In this document: positions 37,952 to 46,648 of the stretch, one piece after another
Position numbering within the stretch: position 1 is the stretch's first letter
How the letters are laid out: every line of letters starts with the position of its first letter
Source of the DNA: Mycolicibacterium sp. CBMA 247
GTDB lineage: Bacteria > Actinomycetota > Actinomycetes > Mycobacteriales > Mycobacteriaceae
NCBI RefSeq assembly: GCF_009729095.1
Contig: NZ_VTGX01000003.1
Coordinates: 744,001 to 808,000 of the forward strand
Reading direction: 5' to 3'
Length of the DNA stretch: 64,000 bases
Made by a program: the position numbers and the translations under genes
Notes under the pieces: generated by a model
Told to the model about the DNA's origin: nothing
The model's input: the letters and a program-made list of their open reading frames with translations, nothing else
The model's database searches: none

Positions 37952-38575
37952 TCAGCCGATCTTGCGGTCCCGGCTCTTGCGCCGCGAGGCCAGCTCATCC
38001 TCAGGTGACGCGATGGACTCGCCGCCGTCGGCCCGCTCACCCGGGAAGTCGGCGATGGTGCCGGTCAGCTCCCGCATTGCACCCGACACCGCGATACCGA
38101 AGACGCCCTGACCGCCCTGCAGCAGGTCGACGACCTCCTCGGCCGACGTGCACTCGTAGACCGTGGTGCCGTCGGAGAACAGCGTGATGTTGGCCAGATC
38201 CTGCACCCCGCGCTGGCGAAGGTGGTCGACCGCGACCCGGATGTTGTGCAGCGAGATGCCGGTGTCCAGCAGGCGCTTCACGATCTTGAGGACCAGGACG
38301 TCCTTGAACGAATAGAGACGCTGGCTACCCGAGCCGGCCGCGCCCCGGATGGAGGGCACCACCAGGGAGGTGCGGGCCCAGTAATCCAGCTGCCGGTAGG
38401 TGATGCCGGCGATCTGGCATGCGCTCGGGCCGCGGTAACCGACCAGCTCATCAGGCACCGAGTCGTCGGGGAACAGCCCGCCCTGCACGGGTTCGCCGGA
38501 CGGCCTGACAGGCGGCTCCGCGCCGCTTCTAGTGGTCAGATCCAGCTCTTCCTGATGCCGTGGCGTGTCACCCAC
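37952..38575 (-). CDS. MerR-family transcriptional regulator (Rv1830-like)
   Basis: A 207-residue regulator with an N-terminal acidic stretch, a MerR-type winged helix at about residues 47-115 (GPSACQIAGITYRQLDYWARTSLV, SGSQRLYSFKDVLVLKIVKRLLDTG) and a C-terminal part of unknown ligand. The GTG at 38575 (VGDTPRHQEE) follows AGAGGAT. Rv1830 is linked to growth and cell-division control; the target here is not shown. A dyad (38649-38665) over a -10 upstream suggests self-regulation. Confidence 0.88.
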   Translation of the reverse strand: MGDTPRHQEELDLTTRSGAEPPVRPSGEPVQGGLFPDDSVPDELVGYRGPSACQIAGITYRQLDYWARTSLVVPSIRGAAGSGSQRLYSFKDVLVLKIVKRLLDTGISLHNIRVAVDHLRQRGVQDLANITLFSDGTTVYECTSAEEVVDLLQGGQGVFGIAVSGAMRELTGTIADFPGERADGGESIASPEDELASRRKSRDRKIG

Positions 38576-38648
38576 TGTGAATCCTCTCGCCGATCGAACT
38601 CGCCCGCTATGTACCGCAGCGACGCGTGCCGCGGCGGTTTGCTGCAAG

Positions 38649-38668
38649 CTCGAATGTGTCGAGCATAC
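38649..38668 (-). promoter_or_regulatory. Dyad over a -10 in front of the MerR gene
   Basis: GCTCGA and TCGAGC form a perfect inverted repeat with a 5-base spacer (38649-38665). The minus-strand -10 TATGCT lies at 38668-38663, overlapping it, about 90 bases before the GTG at 38575. MerR proteins bind such dyads between or across promoter elements. Confidence 0.4.
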
Positions 38669-38818
38669 GCTTCCCACCGAGCCCTGATTGCTCGCTGCGA
38701 AGAAAGTATGGCGCCCGAATTCCCGCTCGAATGACTCCCGCGCCGCGTGTCGACACCGATATGCCCAGTTGAGACGTATCCGTGACCTGCTGCGACGGTG
38801 CAGCGGCGCGGGCGACGG

Positions 38819-39313
38819 TCATGTCGCCTTGAAATCGTCTGGGGAAACGCTGTCCAGAAACTCCTTGAACTTCTCCACCTCGTCCTCGCGGACCGTGCCG
38901 GCGGCCTCTTCGTTGTTCTCGTCGGGAATCAACAGGCCGGCCTCGGCCAGCACCGCTTCCTCCACGTAGATCGGCACGCCCACGCGCAGGGCGATCGCCA
39001 CCGAGTCCGAAGGCCGGGCCGACACCTTGATGTCGCGGTCGAAGATCAGGTCGGCGTAGAAAGTGCCTTCCTGAAGGTCGACGATCCGAACCTCTTTGAG
39101 CGAATGCCCAAGAGCCGTAATGACATCTCGGATCAGATCGTGGGTGAGCGGCCGGGCGGGCTCGACGCCTTGTTGTTCCAGCGCGATCGCGGCGGCCTCG
39201 GATTGCCCGATCCAGATCGGCAGGTAGCGATCACCGTTGGATTCCCGCAAAAGCAACACGGGCTGGTTCTGCGGCTGTTCCACCCGAATGCCGACCACAC
39301 GAACCTCAGCCAT
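38819..39313 (-). CDS. Bifunctional nuclease (DUF151) family protein (Rv1829-like)
   Basis: A 164-residue protein of the bifunctional DNase/RNase (DUF151) family: PVLLLRE, RYLPIWIGQSEAAAIALEQQG, TYPS-like ARPLTHDLIRDVI, FYADLIFDRD and SARPSDSVAIALRVGVPIYV are the family core. An acidic tail follows (DENNEEAAG, SPDDF). Nuclease activity is known for plant and a few bacterial members; its role in mycobacteria is unclear. It lies between two MerR-type genes in a conserved block. Confidence 0.9.
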   Translation of the reverse strand: MAEVRVVGIRVEQPQNQPVLLLRESNGDRYLPIWIGQSEAAAIALEQQGVEPARPLTHDLIRDVITALGHSLKEVRIVDLQEGTFYADLIFDRDIKVSARPSDSVAIALRVGVPIYVEEAVLAEAGLLIPDENNEEAAGTVREDEVEKFKEFLDSVSPDDFKAT

Positions 39314-39433
39314 CTGTGCCTGCCCTCCGCACCGCCGTGCCGTTTCGTCGATTCTCCGTCCGCCGCACAGTTCGCCAGCACAATGCGCCGGGACCCGACG
39401 TTGACGAATTAGCCGTCGAGGCGAGTCTAGTCC

Positions 39434-40192
39434 TCAGCGATCCAGAACGTCGCGTACGGCGGACTTGATCAGAGACGTGTGCAAAGTGATGGCCAAGGCG
39501 GCCACTTCACGGGCCAGATCGTCGGCTCGGTCGCGGGCTCCGGCCTTGCCCGCCTTGCCCACTGGGCCGGCGATCTGGGCGATGAGATCGGACTGCCGGT
39601 CGGCCGCCGAACGGAAAGCCCGAAGGTGACGGGGCTCGACACCGTAGTCACCCAGGGCGCGCGCACATTGCGCGATCACCACCGAATGCTCGTCGAAAAG
39701 CCCGGCGGGCCCGGCGGTGATGACACCGTTGCGGACCAGTGCCCCGAGCATCTCCTCGTCGATGCCCGACCGGGCCAACAGATCTTCACGGGACAGCCGT
39801 ACCTGGGTCGGTGCCACCCCCGAAATGCCGGCGGCACCGTCCACCCCGTCGTCTTCACGGTCCCCTGCCTCGGACACCGGCACCAAACGCGGTACCCCGT
39901 AGGAGGATCCGGTCTGCGGCAACTCACCGTCGGGTTGGGCGTCCAGCGCAGACTTGATCACCTTCAACGGCAGGTACTGGTCACGCTGAGCGGTCAGGAT
40001 GAACCGCAACCGCGCACAGTCGTACGCGGTGAACCGCCGGTACCCCGACGCTGTGCGCTGCGGCGTGACCAGCCCCTCGGCCTCCAGGAACCGGATCTTG
40101 GAGATAGTGACGTCCGGAAAGTCGCCCCGCAGCAGGTCCAGCACTGCGCCGATCGACATCCCGGCCAGCGCAGGTCTGTCGGGGGCGGTCAT
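39434..40192 (-). CDS. ftsR: MerR-family cell-division regulator FtsR (Rv1828-like)
   Basis: A 252-residue MerR-type regulator. The winged helix is in residues 10-75 (MSIGAVLDLLRGDFPDVTISKIRFLEAEGLV, SGYRRFTAYDCARLRFIL), a linker follows, and a helical C-terminal dimer domain ends the protein (YGVEPRHLRAFRSAADRQ). The corynebacterial relative FtsR activates ftsZ. The start is three bases after the garA stop, so garA and ftsR are coupled. Confidence 0.9.
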   Translation of the reverse strand: MTAPDRPALAGMSIGAVLDLLRGDFPDVTISKIRFLEAEGLVTPQRTASGYRRFTAYDCARLRFILTAQRDQYLPLKVIKSALDAQPDGELPQTGSSYGVPRLVPVSEAGDREDDGVDGAAGISGVAPTQVRLSREDLLARSGIDEEMLGALVRNGVITAGPAGLFDEHSVVIAQCARALGDYGVEPRHLRAFRSAADRQSDLIAQIAGPVGKAGKAGARDRADDLAREVAALAITLHTSLIKSAVRDVLDR

Positions 40193-40195
40193 CGG

Positions 40196-40678
40196 CTAGC
40201 CGGTCGGGCCGCTGTCGTCGTCAGACCGAGGGCCGGTGAGGAACACCAGGCGGAACTTCCCGATCTGCACCTCGTCACCGTTGGCGAGGACGGCCGAATC
40301 GACCGGCTCGCGGTTGACATAAGTGCCGTTGAGGCTGCCGACATCGACAACCTGGAACTCGCCGCTCTCCAACCGGAACTCGGCGTGCCTGCGGCTCACC
40401 GTGACGTCGTCGAGAAAGATGTCGCTGTCTGGGTGACGCCCCGCCGACGTGGTCGGCTGATCGAGCAGGAAACGCGATCCGGCGTTCGGGCCGCGCTTGA
40501 CGACGAGCAATGCCGAACCCGCGGGCAGGCCCTCGACACCGGAAACGGCGCCTTCGGTACCGGCCGTTGCGGGCGCATCCAGCTCAGTCAGAAAATCCGC
40601 GCGGAAAACCGATGTGGTTTCCACCGTCGCGTCTTCCGACGACTGGTCGGCCCCCAAATTGCTGTCTTTCTCCGTCAC
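40196..40678 (-). CDS. garA: FHA-domain metabolic switch GarA (OdhI)
   Basis: A 160-residue protein with the kinase motif ETTSVFRADF (Thr21, Thr22), phosphorylated by PknG or PknB in relatives, and an FHA domain at about residues 55-150 (SAGRHPDSDIFLDDVTVSRRHAEFR, VVDVGSLNGTYVNREPV). Unphosphorylated GarA binds 2-oxoglutarate dehydrogenase and glutamate dehydrogenase and turns them down. It sits between gcvH and ftsR, the arrangement of Rv1826-Rv1828. Confidence 0.97.
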   Translation of the reverse strand: MTEKDSNLGADQSSEDATVETTSVFRADFLTELDAPATAGTEGAVSGVEGLPAGSALLVVKRGPNAGSRFLLDQPTTSAGRHPDSDIFLDDVTVSRRHAEFRLESGEFQVVDVGSLNGTYVNREPVDSAVLANGDEVQIGKFRLVFLTGPRSDDDSGPTG

Positions 40679-40867
40679 CCGCTGCTCCTCACTGGCTGCT
40701 GTGGCGTTGGCCGGCGTGGCCCCAGCCCATCGTCGGTCTCACGTCGACCGTACCGCGCATCAGGCATCGTTGTGTCCACCACCGCCGGATCCGATGGGGA
40801 AGATATCTGCGCGCCGGGCACGGCCGAACCGGTCTTGGCGACCGGTCTTCGAAACCCTAACAATTCC

Positions 40868-41263
40868 CTACTCGGTTACGGCGGCGCGGTAGCCCTCCGC
40901 GTCGAGCAAACCGGCCAGGGCACCTTCGAGCGTGCCCTCCTCCAGCCGCAGATCGACCAACCAGCCTTCGCCGTAGGGGTCGGAATTGACAAGCTGAGGG
41001 CTGCCATCCAGATCGCCATTGACCGCAACGACTTTCGCGGCGACGGGGGCATACAGGTCCGACACCGATTTGGTGGACTCGACCTCGCCGAAGGCATCGC
41101 CTGCGGCCAGTTGAGCCCCGGCTTCAGGCAGCTGGACGAACACCACATCGCCGAGCGCGGACTGCGCATAATCGGTGATGCCGACGCGCACCGTGTCGTC
41201 ACCGGTGCGCAACACCCACTCGTGCTCCGAGGTGTAGTACAGGTCGGCTGGGATCTCGCTCAC
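40868..41263 (-). CDS. gcvH: Glycine cleavage system H protein
   Basis: A 131-residue lipoyl carrier shuttling the aminomethyl group between P and T proteins. It has the YTSEHEWV start, VGITDYAQSALGDVVFVQLPE, and the lipoyl lysine in GEVESTKSVSDLYAP, then NGDLDGSPQLVNSDPYGEGWL. The GTG at 41263 follows AAGGAG; upstream frame has no ribosome site. No gcvT lies in the window. Confidence 0.96.
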   Translation of the reverse strand: MSEIPADLYYTSEHEWVLRTGDDTVRVGITDYAQSALGDVVFVQLPEAGAQLAAGDAFGEVESTKSVSDLYAPVAAKVVAVNGDLDGSPQLVNSDPYGEGWLVDLRLEEGTLEGALAGLLDAEGYRAAVTE

Positions 41264-41298
41264 GGCGCTCCTTGTTGTCTGGCGGTTGGTTGCTGTGC

Positions 41299-42204
41299 TC
41301 ACTTGACGGGCTGAGCGTATTGGCGTGGTTTCGGTTGCCGCAAGGCGGTGACGTCGACACGCTCGGCCTGTTGTACCACCATCGTGCCGCCCACCCGTTT
41401 GACGCTGTCCATTGCCCCACCCGGAATGTTCATCGCCGCTGCGAGCGTCGGCGGATCCCCTATGGCCACAACCGAATACGGCGGCCGTAGGGTCACGTCG
41501 TCGACGGTGAGCGCCCCGGGGGTACCGATGATCCAGGTGTCGATCCCCACCCGCACGGCAGACTGCTGATCGCCGCCGTGGATCTCGACGGCCTCGGCGC
41601 CGGCCGCGCGCAGTTCATTGATCACATCGAGCATGGTCTCGGCCGGCACTCCCGGCGCATTGTCTTCTATGGTGAGCGTCACTCCAGGGCCGGTAGCGGC
41701 CACCGTCCCGATCTGGATGGACAACGCCGCCAGCCGGGCCTGAGCGTTCTCGATCGCAGCCTGATCGCTACTGCCCGAGGCCTGCAGCTGCTGCAGGGTC
41801 CGCTGCAGATCGGCCACCTCGGTATTGAGCGAAGCCTCACGTTGCTGCAACGAATCCAGGAGCACCAGCAGATCTGCCGGTCGCGCGGTCTCCAGCGAAT
41901 CCCCGGACTCGTTCTGGCGCACCTGTGTGACGATCGCCACGCCCAGCAGGATGCACAACAACGCCCCGAGCGCACCGAACACCAATTGCGAACGGCTGCG
42001 CCGCACGATCCGCAGATTCCGGAACCTGCGCGGCGAGGCGTCCGGGGGCATCTCGTGGCGGCCATGGTGCTCGGCATGATGGTCAGCATGTTCAGCCTGA
42101 TGTTCGGGCTGGTCCGGTCCGGCCGGCGCGGCAGTGCCGGCCGGCTCGGGCACTTTGGCCGGCTCCGCCTGCCCGGCCGGGTGTGGGGACTCCGGGTCGC
42201 TCAT
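41299..42204 (-). CDS. DUF881-family membrane protein (Rv1825-like)
   Basis: A 301-residue protein: a His/Pro/Glu-rich cytoplasmic tail (about residues 1-62), one transmembrane helix (LVFGALGALLCILLGVAIV), a coiled-coil segment (LVLLDSLQQREASLNTEVADLQRTLQQL) and a DUF881 domain (GPGVTLTIEDNAPGVPAETML, INELRAAGAEAVEIHG, PYSVVAIGDPPTLAAAM). It forms a conserved trio with sbp and the other DUF881 gene near division and cell-wall genes; the role is undefined. The ATG at 42204 is one base after the sbp stop. Confidence 0.88.
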   Translation of the reverse strand: MSDPESPHPAGQAEPAKVPEPAGTAAPAGPDQPEHQAEHADHHAEHHGRHEMPPDASPRRFRNLRIVRRSRSQLVFGALGALLCILLGVAIVTQVRQNESGDSLETARPADLLVLLDSLQQREASLNTEVADLQRTLQQLQASGSSDQAAIENAQARLAALSIQIGTVAATGPGVTLTIEDNAPGVPAETMLDVINELRAAGAEAVEIHGGDQQSAVRVGIDTWIIGTPGALTVDDVTLRPPYSVVAIGDPPTLAAAMNIPGGAMDSVKRVGGTMVVQQAERVDVTALRQPKPRQYAQPVK

Positions 42205-42205
42205 G

Positions 42206-42538
42206 TCACGCGCCGAACAGCCTGCGCCGCAGCGCGGCGGCATTGCCGAAGATCCGGATACCGAGGACCACGATGATCGCCGTCGACAACTGGGTACCGA
42301 CCCCCAGCTGGTCGCCGACGTACACGATCAACGCCGCCACCAACACGTTGAACACAAACGAGACCACGAACACCTTGGCGTCGAATATGCGCTCCAGATA
42401 GGCCCGCAACCCACCGAACACCGCATCCAGCGCCGCCACCACGGCGATAGGCAGATACGGTTGGACGAACTCGGGAACGCTCGGGTGGAACACCAACCCC
42501 AGCACGATCCCGACGACCAGCGCGACGATCCCGATCAT
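42206..42538 (-). CDS. sbp: Small basic protein Sbp (DUF1290)
   Basis: A 110-residue membrane protein with three helices (IGIVALVVGIVLGLVF, YLPIAVVAALDAVFGGLRAYLE, FVFNVLVAALIVYVGDQLG) and a basic C-terminus (AAALRRRLFG). The middle segment is the family hallmark. Sbp lies between two DUF881 genes in many Gram-positive bacteria and is thought to act with the division machinery. Confidence 0.9.
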   Translation of the reverse strand: MIGIVALVVGIVLGLVFHPSVPEFVQPYLPIAVVAALDAVFGGLRAYLERIFDAKVFVVSFVFNVLVAALIVYVGDQLGVGTQLSTAIIVVLGIRIFGNAAALRRRLFGA

Positions 42539-42566
42539 CTAACGGTCAATCCTGTGCACCTCAGGC

Positions 42567-43466
42567 CTATCCAATCTGTTTGGCGAAGTTGACATCTCGT
42601 ACCGACACCGCGGGCACGGTCAGACCGTCGCCCGCACTCACATGCACCCCGACCCCGTAGGAGGTCTCCAACAGCCGCAACCGCTGCAGGCCTGGAGTGC
42701 GGTCGAAGGCATCGGCCATCCCCTTCGGTGGTCCGATCGCCACAACGGCATACGGACTGTTGATCGGCTGATTGTCGACCAGAATCCCACCACCGGCCTG
42801 CCGAATCGTGACACCGGCGCCGACCCGCACGCCGCCCACCGAAATCGCCTCTGCGCCACTGGCCCACAGCGAATTCACCACCAGCTGCAGGTCCCGGTCG
42901 AGGATGACCTGCTGACCGCCGGCAACCCGCTGTTTGGACACGTCACTGAGGTCCTTGGACAGGCCGGGGTCGGTGACCGTGACGGTCAGCCCGGGACCGA
43001 TCATCGGGATGGCAGCGGCCGCGATATTGGCGGTGTCCAGGCTGCCGAGGAGCTGCTGGCCGTTCTCGTCCATACCGAGCCTGCTGCGCCGCTCGGAGTC
43101 CACCTGATCGACCAGTGTGTTCCGCTCGGAACTGGCCATGTCGGCACCGACCTGAACCGCGCGCACCCGACCGGCCAAGGTGTGCTGGGCTTCCCGGGCG
43201 GCCGGAGCCGCGGTCTGGGCCTGCCCGGCGGCCACCGCAAATACCGTGGCGATCGCCCCTACGCCCACCACCAACCACCCGAAGTCGGCGACCCGACGCC
43301 GCGGCCGGTCGCCGGCCTCGCGTGCCACTGCGGCCGCGGCATAGCCAGGGTCGAGGTGCTCCGACAGCAGAGACCGCAGCAGCGAGGGCAACGGAATGCG
43401 GCTGGGCGCGTGGGCCTCGTGGTCGTTGAGCCCGGCACCCGACTCGTAACCGCCGAGGGTGCTCAT
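42567..43466 (-). CDS. DUF881-family membrane protein (Rv1823-like)
   Basis: A 299-residue paralogue of the gene two downstream. A cytoplasmic segment (IPLPSLLRSLLSEHLDPGYAAAA) precedes one transmembrane helix (FGWLVVGVGAIATVFAVAAG), a coiled region and the DUF881 domain (GPGLTVTVTDPGL, VNSLWASGAEAISVGGVR, INSPYAVVAIGPPKGMADAF). The sbp gene follows 28 bases after its stop. Confidence 0.88.
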   Translation of the reverse strand: MSTLGGYESGAGLNDHEAHAPSRIPLPSLLRSLLSEHLDPGYAAAAVAREAGDRPRRRVADFGWLVVGVGAIATVFAVAAGQAQTAAPAAREAQHTLAGRVRAVQVGADMASSERNTLVDQVDSERRSRLGMDENGQQLLGSLDTANIAAAAIPMIGPGLTVTVTDPGLSKDLSDVSKQRVAGGQQVILDRDLQLVVNSLWASGAEAISVGGVRVGAGVTIRQAGGGILVDNQPINSPYAVVAIGPPKGMADAFDRTPGLQRLRLLETSYGVGVHVSAGDGLTVPAVSVRDVNFAKQIG

Positions 43467-43491
43467 CGCGGTTTCTCTTCGCGCAAGCGGC

Positions 43492-44124
43492 TCATCGGCG
43501 GCTAACGGGGAGTTGTCGCACCACCATGCTCACCTGGATCAGATACAGCACCGCGGACCACAGATACAGCGCCAGACCCCACAGCAGGAAAGCCCATCCG
43601 CAGGCCAGCACCACCCGGCTCCACAGCGCATCCCACTGCCCGAGCAGCACCAGGGGGAATCCCGACATCAGTGCGAAGGTCGCGGCCTTGCCCAGGTAGG
43701 TGACGGGTAGCGCGGTCAGTCCCCGGCGGCGCAGTACCGGCAGCGTCGCGGCCAGCAGCGCATCGCGGCCGAGCAGGGTGAGCACCAGCCACCACGGCAC
43801 CACGCCGTGTACCGCCAGTGCCAGCGGGACGATGACCATGTAGATCCGGTCGACGAGCGGGTCGAGCAGCTCGCCCAGCCGCGACGACTGATTGGCCACC
43901 AGGCGGGCGATCTTGCCGTCGGCCCAGTCGGAGAAGCCGCTGAACATCAGGATGGCAACCGCCCACCCGTTGGCGTGCACACCGAACAACAGCCACAGGA
44001 ACACCGGCACCAGCACCAGGCGCAGCACACTGAGCGCATTGGGCACGGTCAGCACCCGATTGTGGGCGGCAGTCGGGTCCGGCGCCGGTGCGCTCCTGCC
44101 CTCCGGAGCAGGCGCGTGGTCCAT
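43492..44124 (-). CDS. pgsA2: CDP-alcohol phosphatidyltransferase PgsA2
   Basis: A 210-residue membrane enzyme with the family motif DWADGKIAR...GELLDPLVD near residues 66-92, which binds the metal and CDP-diacylglycerol, and about five hydrophobic helices. It swaps CMP for an alcohol such as glycerol phosphate, cardiolipin precursor or inositol phosphate; which one is not settled for this paralogue. It lies nine bases after secA2, as Rv1822 does. Confidence 0.9.
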   Translation of the reverse strand: MDHAPAPEGRSAPAPDPTAAHNRVLTVPNALSVLRLVLVPVFLWLLFGVHANGWAVAILMFSGFSDWADGKIARLVANQSSRLGELLDPLVDRIYMVIVPLALAVHGVVPWWLVLTLLGRDALLAATLPVLRRRGLTALPVTYLGKAATFALMSGFPLVLLGQWDALWSRVVLACGWAFLLWGLALYLWSAVLYLIQVSMVVRQLPVSRR

Positions 44125-44133
44125 GCCTAGAAC

Positions 44134-46518
44134 CTAGCGGAACACACCCGGCAGGCTCAGCGCGGACATGGTGTCGTCGTTGAGCGGGTTGTCGTGAACC
44201 ATGTAGGTCCACGTCGAGGTCGGACGCGCAAGCTTGGACAGATCGATGCCCGGTTCGTCCTCGATCGAGTCCGCAGTGTCGAAGGTCTGCTGGGCGGCCT
44301 CGATGGCGTCGGCGGCCAGCGAGGCGAACGCGTCGACGGCCATCCGGTGGAACTCGTCGAGCGGGTTCTGCCGACCCAGTGCCCGCAGGTGGATGCTCTC
44401 CCGGATATCGGCGAGGAAGGCCAGGTGGTCACACCAACCACGGTCGAGGTGGTAGAGCATGATCAGCCGGCAGATCTTCGTCAGCTTCTCCTCGGCATCC
44501 TCGGCTTCTGTTTCTTCTGCTCCTCGCGTCCGCAAATCCTCGGCCAACTTGGCGTAGCGCTCCGGCGAGCGCGCCTCGAGCTCTTGGCGTGCGGTGTCGG
44601 TGCGCAGCAAGGTTTCGCGACGGTCCACGATGATCGCGCGCTGTTGGGCGATGAGCTGGTTGTAGCGCCAGGTGTTGGCGTGCACGTCGAGCAGCCTGCC
44701 CTCGGCGACCCGCTGGGCGTGGTCGAGCAGACCGGCGGCCTTGGGCGCCACGATCCGGCCGTCCTCATCGATTTCGGTGGGCAGCTTGGTGTCGTCGAGG
44801 TGGGCGGCCACCACCTCGTCCTCCCAGCTGGAGAAGAACACCGACGAGCCGGGGTCGCCCTGGCGGCCGGCCCGGCCACGCAGCTGGTTGTCGAGGCGCT
44901 CGGTGGGATGGCGGCCCGTGCCGACGACATGCAACCCGCCGAGGTCGGCCACCTTTTCCTTCTCGGCCGAGTCGTCGCTGGCGTCGGACCCGCCCAGCCG
45001 GATGTCGGTGCCACGCCCGGCCATCTGAGTGGACACCGTGACGGAGCCCAGCTTGCCTGCTTCGGCGATCACCGCCGCCTCTTCGGCGTCGTTCTTGGCG
45101 TTCAGCACCACGGCGGGGACGCCGGCCTTGACCAGCTTGCGATGCAGGTCTTCGGACTCGGCCACGTCGTGGGTGCCGACCAGTACCGGCTGACCCGTTT
45201 CGTGCACCTCGGCGATGTGCTCGACGATGGCGTGGTTCTTGGCCGCCTCGGTGAGGTACACCCGGTCGGTCTCGTCCTCGCGGACGTTGGGCTTGTTCGG
45301 CGGGATCGGCGACACCCCGAGCTTGTAGAACTGGCGCAGCTGCTCGCCGGCGGCCAGCGCGGTACCGGTCATGCCGCACACCGTCGGATAGCGGTTGACC
45401 AGTGCCTGCACCGTGATGGTGTCCAACACCTCACCGGTCTCGGTGGTCTCGATGCCCTCCTTGGCCTCGACCGCGGCCTGCAGCCCGTCCGGCCAGCGCT
45501 GCAGTGACGCGATACGGCCGCGGGATGAGTTGATCAGATGTACTGCGCCGTCGCGGACGATGTAGTGCACATCGCGCTGCAACAGCACGTGTGCGTGCAG
45601 CGCGACGTTGACCTCGGTCAGCGTGGTGGCGACGTGATCCTCGGAGTAAAGGTCGATCCCGCCGAGCCGGGCTTCGAGCTTGCGAGCGCCGGCCTCCGTG
45701 AGATGCACGTTGCGGTTGTCGTCGTCGGTGGCGAAGTATTCCTCGCCGTCGGTGGCGTTGGTGAGCTCGCCGACCATCCGGATGACCTCGACGCGCGGCT
45801 GCTCACGATGGCTCGTGCCGGCCAACACCAGCGGCACCAGTGCCTCGTCGACGAGCACAGAGTCGGCCTCGTCGATGAGGGCCACGTCGGGATTGGGTGA
45901 CACCAGGTCGGCGACATCGGTGACCAGCTGATCGCGCAGCACGTCGAAACCGATCTCGTTGACCGAGGCGTAGGTGACGTCGCACTCGTAGGCCTTGCGC
46001 CGCTGCTCAGCGGTGGAATCGGCGGTGATCCAGCCGATCGTGAGCCCCAGCGCCTCCAGCAGCGGGCTCATCCACTCGGCGTCACGCCGGGCCAGGTAGT
46101 CGTTGATGGTGATGACGTGTACGTGCCGGCCGCCGATCGCATAGCCGGCCGCCGCGATCGCCCCGGACAGGGTCTTGCCCTCGCCGGTGGCCATCTCGAC
46201 GACGTCACCGGCGAGCATGCGTAGCGCCGCGAGCAGCTGCACGTCAAAAGGACGCAGGGACGTCGTTCTGTCAGCGGCCTCGCGCGCCAACGCGAGGAAC
46301 TGCGGCATGTCCGCGGACTGGGCCAGATCTTGCAGCTCAAGCAGCTTTGCGGCCTTGGTGAGCTGCTCGTCGTCGAGTCCGGCAGCCTTGTCTTCGAATC
46401 CGGCTGCCCCCTTCACCTCTGAAAGCGACCGGGCCTCGTTGCGCTCGGTGGTGGCCCCCAATAGCTTCCAGAACTTGCTGCTCAAGCGGCCCGGTTTGGC
46501 GCTGGACGTCTTCGGCAC
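44134..46518 (-). CDS. secA2: Accessory Sec ATPase SecA2
   Basis: A 794-residue SecA2, shorter than SecA1. Walker A MATGEGKT has Lys115; LIDEADSVLVDEA is the DEAD box; TQMAGRGTDIRLGG and LRGRAGRQGDPGSS are the second RecA-like domain. It lacks the long C-terminal zinc-binding tail of housekeeping SecA. In mycobacteria it exports a small set of proteins, including solute-binding proteins and virulence factors. The N-terminus MPKTSSAKPGRLSSKFWKLLG is typical. Confidence 0.96.
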   Translation of the reverse strand: MPKTSSAKPGRLSSKFWKLLGATTERNEARSLSEVKGAAGFEDKAAGLDDEQLTKAAKLLELQDLAQSADMPQFLALAREAADRTTSLRPFDVQLLAALRMLAGDVVEMATGEGKTLSGAIAAAGYAIGGRHVHVITINDYLARRDAEWMSPLLEALGLTIGWITADSTAEQRRKAYECDVTYASVNEIGFDVLRDQLVTDVADLVSPNPDVALIDEADSVLVDEALVPLVLAGTSHREQPRVEVIRMVGELTNATDGEEYFATDDDNRNVHLTEAGARKLEARLGGIDLYSEDHVATTLTEVNVALHAHVLLQRDVHYIVRDGAVHLINSSRGRIASLQRWPDGLQAAVEAKEGIETTETGEVLDTITVQALVNRYPTVCGMTGTALAAGEQLRQFYKLGVSPIPPNKPNVREDETDRVYLTEAAKNHAIVEHIAEVHETGQPVLVGTHDVAESEDLHRKLVKAGVPAVVLNAKNDAEEAAVIAEAGKLGSVTVSTQMAGRGTDIRLGGSDASDDSAEKEKVADLGGLHVVGTGRHPTERLDNQLRGRAGRQGDPGSSVFFSSWEDEVVAAHLDDTKLPTEIDEDGRIVAPKAAGLLDHAQRVAEGRLLDVHANTWRYNQLIAQQRAIIVDRRETLLRTDTARQELEARSPERYAKLAEDLRTRGAEETEAEDAEEKLTKICRLIMLYHLDRGWCDHLAFLADIRESIHLRALGRQNPLDEFHRMAVDAFASLAADAIEAAQQTFDTADSIEDEPGIDLSKLARPTSTWTYMVHDNPLNDDTMSALSLPGVFR

Positions 46519-46636
46519 ACGTTCACGTTACGCGGACTCGCCGGACAACCCGGAGCGTGACCCCGAACCGGATCGGTTGGATCGGCGCAGCACGTCGGGA
46601 ACGATGTCCCACAGGGCTCGCGCCGGTTAGTCGGAG

Positions 46637-46642
46637 TACTTT
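46637..46642 (+). promoter_or_regulatory. -10 element for leaderless transcription of the first BacA-type gene
   Basis: TACTTT lies six bases before the ATG at 46649, with no ribosome site. The tandem paralogue has the same arrangement (TAGCTT, six bases). Confidence 0.55.
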
Positions 46643-46648
46643 GCCCGC